Made by a program: the position numbers and the translations under genes. The notes below the pieces were generated by a model, which saw only the letters and a program-made list of their open reading frames with translations, had not been told where the DNA came from and searched no databases. Source: an uncultured Candidatus Saccharibacteria bacterium (GTDB lineage Bacteria > Patescibacteriota > Saccharimonadia > Saccharimonadales > Saccharimonadaceae). From it: DNA of 21,669 bases. This document shows positions 1 through 7,455 of the stretch, piece by piece; position 1 is the stretch's first letter; each line of letters starts with the position of its first letter. The stretch covers positions 1-21,669 of the forward strand of contig CALHQU010000002.1 of the NCBI GenBank assembly GCA_938038145.1. Reading direction: 5' to 3'.

Positions 1-345
1 GTAAGTATTTTTATTGCCAATCCTTAGCTCATCATCATTCCAAGAATATTCGAGCGACGTACCATTTTCATCAGTTGCAGATTGCAATGAAAAATTCGTC
101 GAGTGATTATCGTACTTCTTAACGAAAACTGGCGCGATTCCCCGATTTTGGTTCGGCGGAAAATTAGCAGTAATTCGCCAAGTAGCTTCCAATTTTGATC
201 GATTATCAGAGTCGCGACTCAGCGAATATTCCGCATCAAATTTTGTGATAGTAAAATTATCCGTCGAGCGTGCCGCAAACGCCATTTTGCCAGACCCGGC
301 CAGCAATAGCCCAACAGTTAGTAGCCCCAAAAGAAAACGTTTCAT
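1..345 (-). CDS. Partial DUF2207-like secreted/membrane protein, N-terminal part
   Basis: This is the first 115 codons of a gene that runs off the left edge of the window. The ATG is at 343-345. The N-terminus is a clear signal peptide or membrane anchor: MKRF, then a Leu/Gly-rich hydrophobic stretch, then an AFA-A site near residue 29. After it comes a beta-rich extracytoplasmic segment with FxITKFDAEYSL, RGIAPVF and a DDELRIGNKNTY block. That pattern matches the N-terminal domain of DUF2207 membrane proteins as I know the family, where RIG(D/N)xxxY is typical. The function of DUF2207 proteins is not established. The gene begins 18 nt after lysS ends and has its own -10 box, so it is probably transcribed separately. 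The missing C-terminal part prevents confirmation of the usual transmembrane segments. Confidence 0.7.
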   Translation of the reverse strand, partial: MKRFLLGLLTVGLLLAGSGKMAFAARSTDNFTITKFDAEYSLSRDSDNRSKLEATWRITANFPPNQNRGIAPVFVKKYDNHSTNFSLQSATDENGTSLEYSWNDDELRIGNKNTY

Positions 346-351
346 GCTTTA

Positions 352-360
352 ATTATAACA
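352..360 (-). promoter_or_regulatory. Extended -10 (TGTTATAAT) for the DUF2207-like gene
   Basis: Read on the minus strand, TGTTATAAT ends six bases before the ATG at 345. The usual 6-7 nt distance from -10 to transcription start puts the 5' end at the start codon, so the mRNA would be leaderless. There is no Shine-Dalgarno sequence in the gap. The box lies just after the lysS stop codon. Confidence 0.65.
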
Positions 361-363
361 AAA

Positions 364-1866
364 TTACAAGTTAACTTGCGGATAAATCGCCCGAGTTGTT
401 TCGTCAATTTCACTCTTAAGTTGCGGGAACGGCACGCCTTCACGCGCCGTAACGCCCTCGAAAATCCAAAATACCCTTTCAGAATAGCCCCAACCACAAG
501 CCGGCGGCATTCCATATTCCAACATCTCAACATAATCAATATCAAGCATCATCGCCTCCTCATCGCCAGCGTCACGCATTTGCTGCTGCTCAAGAAAACG
601 ATTCAGCTGGTCAATCGGGTCATTCAACTCAGAGAATCCATTGCCCAATTCCGAACCAGCGATCACCGGCTGAAAACGCTCCACCGTCTCTGGATTTTCC
701 GGATTAGTCTTTGACAGCGGACTAATAAACTTCGGCGTGTTCACCAACCAAACCGGACCAGCAACATCTTTACGAATATTCTTCCATAATTTATCAATAC
801 TGCGTGGAATAGAGTCAGTTTTTTCGACTTCCAAATTATACTCTTTCAGCTTAGCAGCAACTTCTTCAATTGTCGTGTTATAAACATCGATTCCGTAATG
901 CTTGCGAATAACTTCAGCGTAATCCCAAACTTCCCACTCGCCACTCATATCGACGTTGAACTTGCCCAATTGGAATTGCAGAGTGCCAAAAGTCTTCTGA
1001 AGCACATCTTTATACATCGACTCCATAAAACGCATTCCCTGTTTCCAGTCCCAGTAAGCCGCGTACCATTCCATAGCAATATGCTCTGGCAAATGCTCGT
1101 CCGAGTAATTTTCATTGCGAAAACGCGGACCGAGGTCATAGACTTTCTCAAATCCAGCGCCAATCAATCGCTTCAATGGCAATTCGTGGCTAATTCGCAA
1201 ATAAAACTGCTGATCGCCCAGCGCATCCATATGCGTCACAAATGGGTTCGCGTCCGCACCGCCAGTGGTGTGCTCCAAAACAGGAACATTAATCTCAATA
1301 AATCCATGATTATTCAAATAATCTCGCGTTGCTTGCCAAAACTTACTTCGGCGAATGAATCGCTCGCGAACTTCAGGATTGACGTTCATATCAACATAAC
1401 GCCGACGCAAGCGCTCTTCCTTATTCTCTAATTTTTCCGGCATTGGTCTCAACGATTTAGTCAACAATCTAAGTTCGCGTATACCAACGGATTTTTCGCC
1501 CGTTTGTGTCGTGGTCATCACGCCCTTCGCCTCAATAAAATCGCCCGTGTCCAGTAATTTAAGTTGCTTCATTCCAAGCACACCGCGCGCAGCATCTAAT
1601 TCCGACACGTCATCACGCTGCAAGTAAAGTTGCACATCACCAGATTGATCACGCAACTTAATAAAAGCCAATTTGCCAAAACTGCGAATAGATGCCACAC
1701 GACCCGCAACAACAACCTCCTTACCAGCTAGCTCATCGTACTTAGACAAAACCTCAGCACAAGTGTGAGTTCGTTCTGATTTTGCTGGATATGGTTCAAC
1801 GCCTAATTGACGTAGTGTTTCCAGTTTTCGTAGTCGTTCATTTCGATAATCTTGTAATGTGGCCAT
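364..1866 (-). CDS. lysS: Lysyl-tRNA synthetase, class II
   Basis: This enzyme charges tRNA-Lys with lysine in the cytoplasm. The 500-residue product has the normal class IIb layout. An N-terminal OB-fold anticodon-binding domain (about residues 50-135, VVVAGRVASIRSFGKLAF) is followed by the catalytic core. Motif 2 is present as GPRFRNEN (about residue 245), and the LysRS-specific block SELGNGFSELNDP lies near residue 405. Motif 3 is unusual. Where the family has GMPPTGGLGIGIDRLVM, this protein has GMPPACGWGYSERVFW, one residue shorter, but it keeps the ER arginine. The C-terminus also runs on about 20 residues past the usual ending. The ATG at 1864-1866 is chosen because extended -10 boxes sit right upstream. 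AspRS or AsnRS identity is unlikely, given the LysRS-type core and EYGMPP. Confidence 0.92.
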   Translation of the reverse strand: MATLQDYRNERLRKLETLRQLGVEPYPAKSERTHTCAEVLSKYDELAGKEVVVAGRVASIRSFGKLAFIKLRDQSGDVQLYLQRDDVSELDAARGVLGMKQLKLLDTGDFIEAKGVMTTTQTGEKSVGIRELRLLTKSLRPMPEKLENKEERLRRRYVDMNVNPEVRERFIRRSKFWQATRDYLNNHGFIEINVPVLEHTTGGADANPFVTHMDALGDQQFYLRISHELPLKRLIGAGFEKVYDLGPRFRNENYSDEHLPEHIAMEWYAAYWDWKQGMRFMESMYKDVLQKTFGTLQFQLGKFNVDMSGEWEVWDYAEVIRKHYGIDVYNTTIEEVAAKLKEYNLEVEKTDSIPRSIDKLWKNIRKDVAGPVWLVNTPKFISPLSKTNPENPETVERFQPVIAGSELGNGFSELNDPIDQLNRFLEQQQMRDAGDEEAMMLDIDYVEMLEYGMPPACGWGYSERVFWIFEGVTAREGVPFPQLKSEIDETTRAIYPQVNL

Positions 1867-1876
1867 AACAGAGATA

Positions 1877-1892
1877 ATTATAGCACATTATA
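1877..1892 (-). promoter_or_regulatory. Tandem -10 boxes for lysS
   Basis: Two TATAAT hexamers occur on the minus strand, at 1887-1892 and 1877-1882. The proximal one is extended (TGCTATAAT) and ends 10 nt before the lysS ATG, which predicts a leader of only about 3-4 nt. No ribosome binding site is visible. Confidence 0.65.
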
Positions 1893-1912
1893 TGCTACAG
1901 ATCTCGCCAGAC

Positions 1913-2368
1913 TTAAGATATCGACTTAATAATGTAGGTAATTTCGGCTTTTGGCGTTTTAATCGTCACTTCGTCACCGATTTTCTTACCAATCAATTCT
2001 TTACCAATTGGCGACTGATCTGAGATTCGTCCAGCCAACGGATCGGCCTCAACTGGACCGACAACCGTATAAGTCACAGTTTTCTCTGGGCATTGCAATT
2101 CAACTGTACTACCCAAACCAACGCTTGAGCTACCGTTGGATTTAATAATTTCGGCGTTCTGCAGAATATCTTCAATTTCCAAAATTCGCGTTTCTACCAA
2201 ACCTTGCTCTTCGCGCGCAGCGTCATATTCCGCGTTTTCGCTCAAGTCGCCAAAATCTCGCGCTGCCGCAATTTTTTCAGCAATTTCACCGCGTCGCCCT
2301 TTCAACTCTGCCAACTCTTTTTCTAAATCAGCCTTTCCAGCTTCTGTAATTTGATAAGTTTTTTTCAT
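1913..2368 (-). CDS. greA: Transcription elongation factor GreA
   Basis: GreA binds the secondary channel of RNA polymerase and stimulates cleavage of backtracked RNA. The 151-residue protein has the family length and both domains. The N-terminal antiparallel coiled coil carries the acidic tip ARDFGDLSENAEYDAAREEQ (about residues 36-55), which holds the catalytic acidic residues. The C-terminal FKBP-like domain includes SPIGKELIGKKIGDEV. The start is supported by a strong GAGGAGG Shine-Dalgarno sequence upstream of ATG 2366-2368. It is a single gene between proS and lysS. Unlike many neighbours it has a consensus -35/-10 promoter and a leader of about 85 nt. Confidence 0.96.
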   Translation of the reverse strand: MKKTYQITEAGKADLEKELAELKGRRGEIAEKIAAARDFGDLSENAEYDAAREEQGLVETRILEIEDILQNAEIIKSNGSSSVGLGSTVELQCPEKTVTYTVVGPVEADPLAGRISDQSPIGKELIGKKIGDEVTIKTPKAEITYIIKSIS

Positions 2369-2415
2369 AAAAATTTCCTCCTCTACTGTATGTAGTGGTA
2401 TTAGTCTTACGATCT

Positions 2416-2431
2416 ACACTAAATATAGTGT
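2416..2431. repeat. Small perfect inverted repeat in the greA leader
   Basis: ACACTA and TAGTGT form a 6-bp perfect inverted repeat with a 4-nt loop, between the predicted greA transcription start and its ribosome binding site. On the plus strand it is followed by TTTTT, but no gene is transcribed in that direction here. It could be a leader hairpin or an operator. Confidence 0.4.
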
Positions 2432-2460
2432 TTTTAATTAGTCTTGATTAAGTCTATCTG

Positions 2461-2489
2461 AGTATATCAATCGCTATTTATTATGTCAA
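2461..2489 (-). promoter_or_regulatory. Consensus promoter of greA
   Basis: On the minus strand TTGACA (2484-2489) is separated by exactly 17 bp from TATACT (2461-2466). This is the best match to a housekeeping sigma promoter in the window. Transcription should start near 2454, giving a long leader. The promoter begins 11 nt after the proS stop codon. Confidence 0.8.
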
Positions 2490-2500
2490 TATAGTCAGCT

Positions 2501-3748
2501 TTACCGACTCAAGCAAAAATCCATCAACTGTTGATAATCCATTTTTCGCGTTTCGCCAGTTGCTCGTTCCGTCAATTCAAACAAGCCATCACCGTCAATC
2601 GCTCGATCACCGATCGTTATCCGCCACGGCAAACCCATTAGCTCAGCATCAGCAAATTTCACGCCTGGACGCTCATCGCGATCATCAAGCAGCGCATCGA
2701 CACCGCTACTAGCCAGCTCGTCATAAAACTTGCCCGCCAACTCTTGTCCTTTTTCACCAATTGCAACAATATGAACTTTAAACGGCGCAATATTCTCCGG
2801 CCAAACCAAACCTTTATCGTCGGCGAACTTCTCAACAATCACACCCATAACTCGCGTAATTCCAATGCCATAGCTTCCCATATAAGCGTATCGCTCTTTA
2901 CCTTCGGCGTCGGTAAACACCAACTTCATTTCTTCGGATTTCTGCGTGCCAAAATTAAAGATATTGCCAACTTCAGCAGTTTTCACTTTCTCTAACTCAC
3001 TACGATCGACGCCGAGCTCCTTAATCGCCTCGTCCAAAACTTCCTCATTAACAGCGATATTTTTACCGCGATGAAGATAAATATAATCCTCACCAGCATC
3101 GCAAATCGTCTGAAACTCATGACTAAACTTCGTAAAAGCGCCGCCAGAAGCAAACGTCACATATGTTTCATTGCCAATCCCAAATCGGTCATAACAACGC
3201 TTATACGCCTCAATGACCGAATTGTAATAGCTATCCAAACTCTCTTTGCTGCCGTGAATCGAATACATGTCCTTCATCACAAATTCACGACCACGCATAA
3301 TTCCACTCTTAGCGCGAAGTTCATTTCGCAATTTATTCTGGAATTGATAAACGCTAATTGGCAAATCTTTGTAGCTCTTTAAGTAATTGCGAAGAAGATC
3401 AACAATCGGCTCCTCGTGCGTCCAGCCAAAACCAATATCCGTGCCGTCTTGCAATTTAGACTTAAACCAAACGTCGACCAATTCATCACTCCAGCGGCCA
3501 GTTTCTTGCCACAATTCCTTTCGTTGCAAAGTACTCATCACCAATTCCTGGCTATTAACCTTGTCCATTTCCTCGCGAACAATTTGCTTAATATTCTCAA
3601 GAACTCTCAAACCCAACGGCAAAAACGAATATACACCCGCCATCGTTTTATGTACGTAGCCAGCACGAATCAAAAGCTGAGCATTTTGCGCAACCTCGCC
3701 AGCTGGCGCCTGCTTCAAAGTCCTAGTAAAAAGTTGTGTCATTCGCAT
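2501..3748 (-). CDS. proS: Prolyl-tRNA synthetase, short bacterial type without editing insertion
   Basis: This enzyme attaches proline to tRNA-Pro. The 415-residue protein has the bacterial-type N-terminal half (MTQLFTRTLK, GLRVLENIKQIVREEM), motif 2 (GIMRGREFVMKDMYS, about residue 150), motif 3 (MGSYGIGITR, about residue 290) and the C-terminal HGTP anticodon-binding domain (VHIVAIG through DDRDERPGVKFADAELMG). Canonical bacterial ProRS is near 570 residues. Here the roughly 180-residue cis-editing insertion between motifs 2 and 3 is replaced by about 20-30 residues, so this enzyme probably cannot deacylate Ala-tRNA-Pro itself. The start ATG at 3748 follows AAGGAG with 6-nt spacing. It is the last gene of the frr-uppS-rseP operon, 11 nt after the CPBP gene. 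Confidence 0.95.
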   Translation of the reverse strand: MRMTQLFTRTLKQAPAGEVAQNAQLLIRAGYVHKTMAGVYSFLPLGLRVLENIKQIVREEMDKVNSQELVMSTLQRKELWQETGRWSDELVDVWFKSKLQDGTDIGFGWTHEEPIVDLLRNYLKSYKDLPISVYQFQNKLRNELRAKSGIMRGREFVMKDMYSIHGSKESLDSYYNSVIEAYKRCYDRFGIGNETYVTFASGGAFTKFSHEFQTICDAGEDYIYLHRGKNIAVNEEVLDEAIKELGVDRSELEKVKTAEVGNIFNFGTQKSEEMKLVFTDAEGKERYAYMGSYGIGITRVMGVIVEKFADDKGLVWPENIAPFKVHIVAIGEKGQELAGKFYDELASSGVDALLDDRDERPGVKFADAELMGLPWRITIGDRAIDGDGLFELTERATGETRKMDYQQLMDFCLSR

Positions 3749-3759
3749 ATTTTTCTCCT

Positions 3760-4566
3760 TTACATAAATATAAATGGCAATAACGATTCTGTCTGATTAA
3801 TTGCGCCCGTATTGATAAACAAGAAATAAAAAGCTATTCCGTTTTTCATCATATGCATCATAATCGGTACCCAAATTGCGCCAGTATATTCCCTAGTTGC
3901 ACACATAACCAGGCTTAAAGTAAATGTATCAACTGCCACCGCCCATTGCAATGGCGAATCCGGACCAACCCAAAGATGCGCCGCGCCAAACGCTATGCTC
4001 GTTGTGATAATTGACAGCCAAATCGAGAAAGAATTGCGCAACTTACCATAAAGATATCCGCGATACAAAAGTTCCTCAACAATCGGCGCCAGCACCACCA
4101 ACACAACAAACGCCATGATAAATTGCCAATGAGTCGCCAGCATGCTCTGACTAAATGGTATGACCTGCTTTTGCTGCATATCCACTAAGAAAACAACTCT
4201 GGCGATACTCATCGTGACCATTGTTAGTAAAAAGTACGCCACGAAAGCAAACGGAGAAATGAATATTTCCAAAAACGTTGGCCAGTCATTTACACCCAAA
4301 TTACTCAAAGTTGTTCGGCGCTTCTTAACCAAAAACGGCACACCAATCACGACAATTAGCGACAAAATATATACAACAACCGAAAGCACCGTATTAAAAA
4401 TAACTGGATTCGCAGAATTGAGAGGTACGCCGATTTTTATTAAAGCACCGACCGCCAATGAAACAATAACTTCCACCGCCAAAAATACACCATAAACCCA
4501 AGCTGGAAGCGCTAAAATCAGCCACCATTTGCGGTTTTTTAATTTCTTAGAAGAGCTTTCCAACAT
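3760..4566 (-). CDS. CPBP family intramembrane metalloprotease (CAAX-like)
   Basis: This is a polytopic membrane protein of about 268 residues with around seven hydrophobic segments. It has the conserved glutamate-pair motif EELLYRGYLYGKL (about residue 165) and, later, FGAAHLW with the metal-binding histidine (about residue 198). These are motifs 1 and 2 of the CPBP/Abi (Rce1-like) family. A third histidine occurs in IMMHMMKNG. Substrates of bacterial members are mostly unknown; roles in peptide maturation or bacteriocin self-immunity have been reported for some. The start is a GTG-ATG pair (4569/4566) inside the end of rseP, with no clear ribosome binding site, so translation is probably coupled to rseP. 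Sitting next to a second intramembrane protease (RseP), it forms a membrane proteolysis pair. Confidence 0.88.
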   Translation of the reverse strand: MLESSSKKLKNRKWWLILALPAWVYGVFLAVEVIVSLAVGALIKIGVPLNSANPVIFNTVLSVVVYILSLIVVIGVPFLVKKRRTTLSNLGVNDWPTFLEIFISPFAFVAYFLLTMVTMSIARVVFLVDMQQKQVIPFSQSMLATHWQFIMAFVVLVVLAPIVEELLYRGYLYGKLRNSFSIWLSIITTSIAFGAAHLWVGPDSPLQWAVAVDTFTLSLVMCATREYTGAIWVPIMMHMMKNGIAFYFLFINTGAINQTESLLPFIFM

Positions 4567-5707
4567 CACTGATCGTAACCAAAATTGTTAAGATTAATAG
4601 AATCAACATACCGGTTGCCTGAATATTTTCTTCACGCTCTTTCGTCAGATCTTTCTTAAATAAGCGGAAAATTGTCATCGTGAACCAGCGACCGCCGTCA
4701 AGCGCTGGAATTGGTAAAATGTTCATCACTGCCAGCGTCAGCGAGATTAACGCCGCCACGAAAATGATGTATTCAATTCCAGAACTGACAACTGACGGGA
4801 ATAATACGCCCAGTATGCCAATTGGTCCTGCTACGCTCCCGCTGACAGAGGCCAAATCAGCTCGTGCAGATTCTTTTGATTCTGCAGAACCGAATATTTG
4901 CCCGATTGATCCGTGCACGGTTTTTACCAATAACACACCAACGCCTTTGATAGTTTCGTATGACAATTGCCCAGTAGTCGCCACACCCACAATAGGCGCC
5001 GACCACGTGCTATACATTTTCTCCGTCTGCCCCGGAATAACGCCCAGATATCCGCTTCCCTTCACGGACTTTTCATCATTCAGCTGGACGTCAACAGCCG
5101 ATTCTTTGCCGTCACGCTTGTACTTGACATTGATTTTTTTGCCAGCATTCTCCTTCGTTACAATTGGCAACTTTCCCGCCTCTGTAAGCGGTTGATTATT
5201 TATTTGCACCAATTGGTCATTAATCTTAAGTCCAGCTTTATCAGCAGGCGAACCTGGCGTAACTTTCGCTATCGCCACCGGCGAACGCCTAACCTCTGTG
5301 TCAAATGGCAATTGAACTTGGTTCGACAGGATTTTCGGCATACCAATTACCGCAAGAATCGTGAACAAAACAATCGCAGTTATCCAGTTCATCACGACGC
5401 CAGCCAGCAAGATTTTCGTCTTCACCCAAAACGTCGATCCGCCATATGTGCCCTCGCCTTTTGCGGAATCATATTCACCTTTCAATCTGACAAAACCACC
5501 AAGCGGCAGCCAATTCAAGCTAAACGTTACGTCCTCACCCAAGAAGCTTCGCTTTACCTTCCATTTTTTTGCGGCAGGCGGAAATCCGATCCCAAATTCC
5601 TCAACCTTGACACCGTTTCTCTTGGCGACAATAGCATGACCTAATTCGTGCAAAACCACCAACAAAATGAGAACAAATAACCCTAAAAGTACTCCCAAAA
5701 TAATCAT
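4547..5707 (-). CDS. rseP: Site-2 intramembrane zinc metalloprotease RseP (M50)
   Basis: This membrane-embedded metalloprotease cleaves substrates, such as anti-sigma factors or signal-peptide remnants, within the bilayer. The N-terminal transmembrane segment carries the zinc motif HELGH (about residues 21-25), followed by FGIGFPP. A second segment is LAGVVMNWITAIVLF. One PDZ domain follows (about residues 145-205, with PVAIAKVTPGSPADKAGLKINDQLVQINNQ). The C-terminal segment has NILPIPALDGGRW, the third zinc-ligand motif. The length (386) fits the single-PDZ form. Its start overlaps the uppS stop as ATGA, and its 3' end overlaps the CPBP gene by about 20 nt. In most bacteria cdsA and dxr lie between uppS and rseP; here they do not. 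Confidence 0.94.
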   Translation of the reverse strand: MIILGVLLGLFVLILLVVLHELGHAIVAKRNGVKVEEFGIGFPPAAKKWKVKRSFLGEDVTFSLNWLPLGGFVRLKGEYDSAKGEGTYGGSTFWVKTKILLAGVVMNWITAIVLFTILAVIGMPKILSNQVQLPFDTEVRRSPVAIAKVTPGSPADKAGLKINDQLVQINNQPLTEAGKLPIVTKENAGKKINVKYKRDGKESAVDVQLNDEKSVKGSGYLGVIPGQTEKMYSTWSAPIVGVATTGQLSYETIKGVGVLLVKTVHGSIGQIFGSAESKESARADLASVSGSVAGPIGILGVLFPSVVSSGIEYIIFVAALISLTLAVMNILPIPALDGGRWFTMTIFRLFKKDLTKEREENIQATGMLILLILTILVTISDVGKLF

Positions 5708-6399
5708 TTTCCAAACCGCCTATTCCGATTAGCATATTCTTCTAAAATCACCGACACGTCATCCGTTGTCATGTCTGGCCAATTCTTCTCAATAAACATC
5801 AACTCGCTGTACGCCGAGCGCCACAACATAAAGTTGCTGAGCCGCTGCTCGCTAGAAGTTCTAACAATCAAATCGCACGGCGGCACCTCTGGCGCGTATA
5901 TATTTTGAGCAATCAACTCAGGTGTAATTTCCTCAGGAGAAACTCCAGATTGAACAATTTTTTTAACCGCATCAGCAATCTCCAAATGTCCGCCATAATT
6001 CAAGCATAAAACCAGTTCTCCATTTTTCAGATCGGCGGTCTTTTCCTCAGCCTCGTCAATCGCTTTGATCAATTGGTCCGACAAGCCTTCCCTAGACCCA
6101 ACGACCCTCAAGCGAACCTCGTTTTCAATAAATATCGGCAGGTCAGCCTTCAGTATGTTCAATAGCAATTTCATCAAATGTCGGACTTCTTCCTCTGACC
6201 GCTTCCAGTTTTCCGTACTAAAAACGTAAGCGCTCGCATATTTCACACCTCGACGAAGAACCTCCAGCGCCACGTCTTTTAGTGCGTTATATCCCGCTAG
6301 ATGTCCTTCGTATGTCGGCAAGCCATGCTGTTTTGCCCACCGCCGATTTCCATCAACAATAAACCCGATGTGCCGCGGCAAACTCACATTTTCACTCAT
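5704..6399 (-). CDS. uppS: Isoprenyl transferase (undecaprenyl diphosphate synthase)
   Basis: This is a cis-prenyltransferase that makes the C55 lipid carrier for cell-wall precursors. The 231-residue protein contains HIGFIVDGNRRWAKQHG with catalytic Asp16. The C-terminal signature is DLIVRTSSEQRLSNFMLWRSAYSEL, which holds the diphosphate-binding arginines. I chose ATG 6397-6399 rather than the upstream TTG or ATG (to 6420) because GGAGGG lies six bases before it. With this start the gene overlaps the preceding ORF by 8 nt. It belongs to the frr operon and is translationally coupled on both sides. No other isoprenoid gene is present in the window, so the allylic and IPP substrates must come from elsewhere in the genome or from a host. 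Confidence 0.94.
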   Translation of the reverse strand: MSENVSLPRHIGFIVDGNRRWAKQHGLPTYEGHLAGYNALKDVALEVLRRGVKYASAYVFSTENWKRSEEEVRHLMKLLLNILKADLPIFIENEVRLRVVGSREGLSDQLIKAIDEAEEKTADLKNGELVLCLNYGGHLEIADAVKKIVQSGVSPEEITPELIAQNIYAPEVPPCDLIVRTSSEQRLSNFMLWRSAYSELMFIEKNWPDMTTDDVSVILEEYANRNRRFGK

Positions 6400-6811
6400 T
6401 ATTTGCCCTCCATTCATCAATTAATTTCACATCTTGAACATCTTTTTCGCGACTGCGCCATTTTTTCCATCGAGATAAAAACTCTAAATTGACGAACCTT
6501 ACGCCATCATATTCTACCGCGTAATCAAGCAAATCATCGTAGCTAACAGCCTGCCCATCAAAATCCCAGCCGTCCCAAACTTCAGCCGAACCATCATCTT
6601 TTACAAAATAAAAACGCTGATCATCGTCGAACTTTTTAATCCAATCGCCACTCTCTTCAGAGAGCTTTTTCATCAAATCAGGACTCGCCGCAAGATCAAT
6701 ATCACTAGCTGGACGAATCCCCAATTGATCCAAAATCCCGCTACCAATAGCAATAATTTGATCCAACGGCAAATTCAGCGCTTTCACTTTGTCGGCAAAA
6801 GTTTCGCTCAT
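6392..6811 (-). CDS. Predicted minimal nucleotidyltransferase-fold protein
   Basis: I do not recognise a named gene. The 139-residue product has IAIGSGILDQLGIRPASDIDLA (residues about 20-41), which fits the GS/GG(x)n DxD pattern of the minimal nucleotidyltransferase superfamily, where the two aspartates hold metal. The C-terminal half (FVNLEFLSRWKKWRSREKDVQDVKLIDEW) resembles the tail of small stand-alone family members that ends in a Lys-Asp-x-x-Asp helix. Its start overlaps the frr stop as TAATG, and its end overlaps uppS, so it is made from the operon mRNA by coupled translation. There is no HEPN partner next to it, which argues against a standard MNT/HEPN toxin pair. The substrate is unknown. 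Confidence 0.7.
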   Translation of the reverse strand: MSETFADKVKALNLPLDQIIAIGSGILDQLGIRPASDIDLAASPDLMKKLSEESGDWIKKFDDDQRFYFVKDDGSAEVWDGWDFDGQAVSYDDLLDYAVEYDGVRFVNLEFLSRWKKWRSREKDVQDVKLIDEWRANNE

Positions 6812-7365
6812 TAAACTGTTAAGACGTCCTTTTCTTTCGCCTTAAACGCCTCGTCAATTTGCGTTTGCATCTTACCCATTAAGCCGTCAATTTCTTTCTC
6901 TACACGCTTCAAATCGTCTTCGCTCAGCTCTTTATTATCCTTCATTCGCTTAGCGTCTTTAAGAGCGTCTTGGCGAATATTACGCATCGCAATTCGAGCC
7001 TCCTCAACCTTCTCGCTAACCTGTTTCACTAATTGGTGGCGACGCTCCTCAGTCAAAGCTGGAACTGGAACACGAACCACTCGCCCATCGTCAGATGGAT
7101 TAAAACCTAGGCTTTGATTGTCGCGAATTGCAGAGGAAATTGCCGTAATGTTACTCGGGTCAAATGGCGTAACTAACAACATTTGTGCCTCTGGAGCGGT
7201 TACGTTTGCAACCTGATTAAGCGGCATTTTTGTGCCGTAAGCTTCAACCATAACACCGTCAAGCATTCCAGCGTGTGCCCTGCCTGTTCGCACCTTCTTC
7301 AATTCATCTTGAAAAAAGCTAAACGCTGCATTCATTTTTTCTTCATAAGGGTTTGTGTCGAACAT
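6811..7365 (-). CDS. frr: Ribosome recycling factor
   Basis: RRF acts with EF-G to split post-termination ribosomes. The 184-residue protein has the family length and the standard features: FQDELKKVRTGRAHAGMLDGVMVEAYG near the N-terminus, LLVTPFDPSNI in the middle, and the long helical part VPVPALTEERRHQLVKQVSEKVEEARIAMRNIRQDA. ATG 7363-7365 follows GGAGG by five bases. It is the first gene of the operon that runs through uppS and rseP to proS. pyrH, its usual upstream neighbour, is absent. The stop codon shares one base with the next start. Confidence 0.96.
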   Translation of the reverse strand: MFDTNPYEEKMNAAFSFFQDELKKVRTGRAHAGMLDGVMVEAYGTKMPLNQVANVTAPEAQMLLVTPFDPSNITAISSAIRDNQSLGFNPSDDGRVVRVPVPALTEERRHQLVKQVSEKVEEARIAMRNIRQDALKDAKRMKDNKELSEDDLKRVEKEIDGLMGKMQTQIDEAFKAKEKDVLTV

Positions 7366-7390
7366 ATTTCCTCCAATTTATCTATCCGTT

Positions 7391-7399
7391 ATTATATCA
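7391..7399 (-). promoter_or_regulatory. Extended -10 (TGATATAAT) of the frr operon
   Basis: On the minus strand TGATATAAT lies 25 nt before the frr ATG, leaving a short leader that contains the GGAGG site. A -35 match is weak (CAGACA at 17 bp). It is back to back with the recF promoter, and the two -35 regions overlap. Confidence 0.65.
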
Positions 7400-7440
7400 A
7401 ACTTCAAGCGTCTTGTCTGCTAATTTTGCCTTACGCCCCG

Positions 7441-7449
7441 TGCTATAAT
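7441..7449 (+). promoter_or_regulatory. Extended -10 (TGCTATAAT) of recF
   Basis: TGCTATAAT ends six bases before the recF GTG, so the predicted transcript begins at the start codon itself. No -35 match and no Shine-Dalgarno sequence are present, consistent with an extended -10 promoter and a leaderless mRNA. Confidence 0.65.
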
Positions 7450-7455
7450 AACAGA

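Noticed and set aside
898..1431. Long plus-strand ORF opposite lysS
   Set aside because: Antisense shadow of a well-conserved synthetase; no ribosome binding site and no recognisable protein features. The same applies to the other ORFs opposite proS, rseP, tsf, LCP and galU.
2416..2436. Hairpin plus T-run as a plus-strand terminator
   Set aside because: No plus-strand gene ends here; the stem has only six mostly AT pairs and lies in the leader of minus-strand greA.
7183..7455. Upstream extension of the recF reading frame (about 90 codons)
   Set aside because: It overlaps the frr coding region and both promoters, shows no family similarity, and RecF normally starts at the GTG-ISKIKLYNFRSY position.
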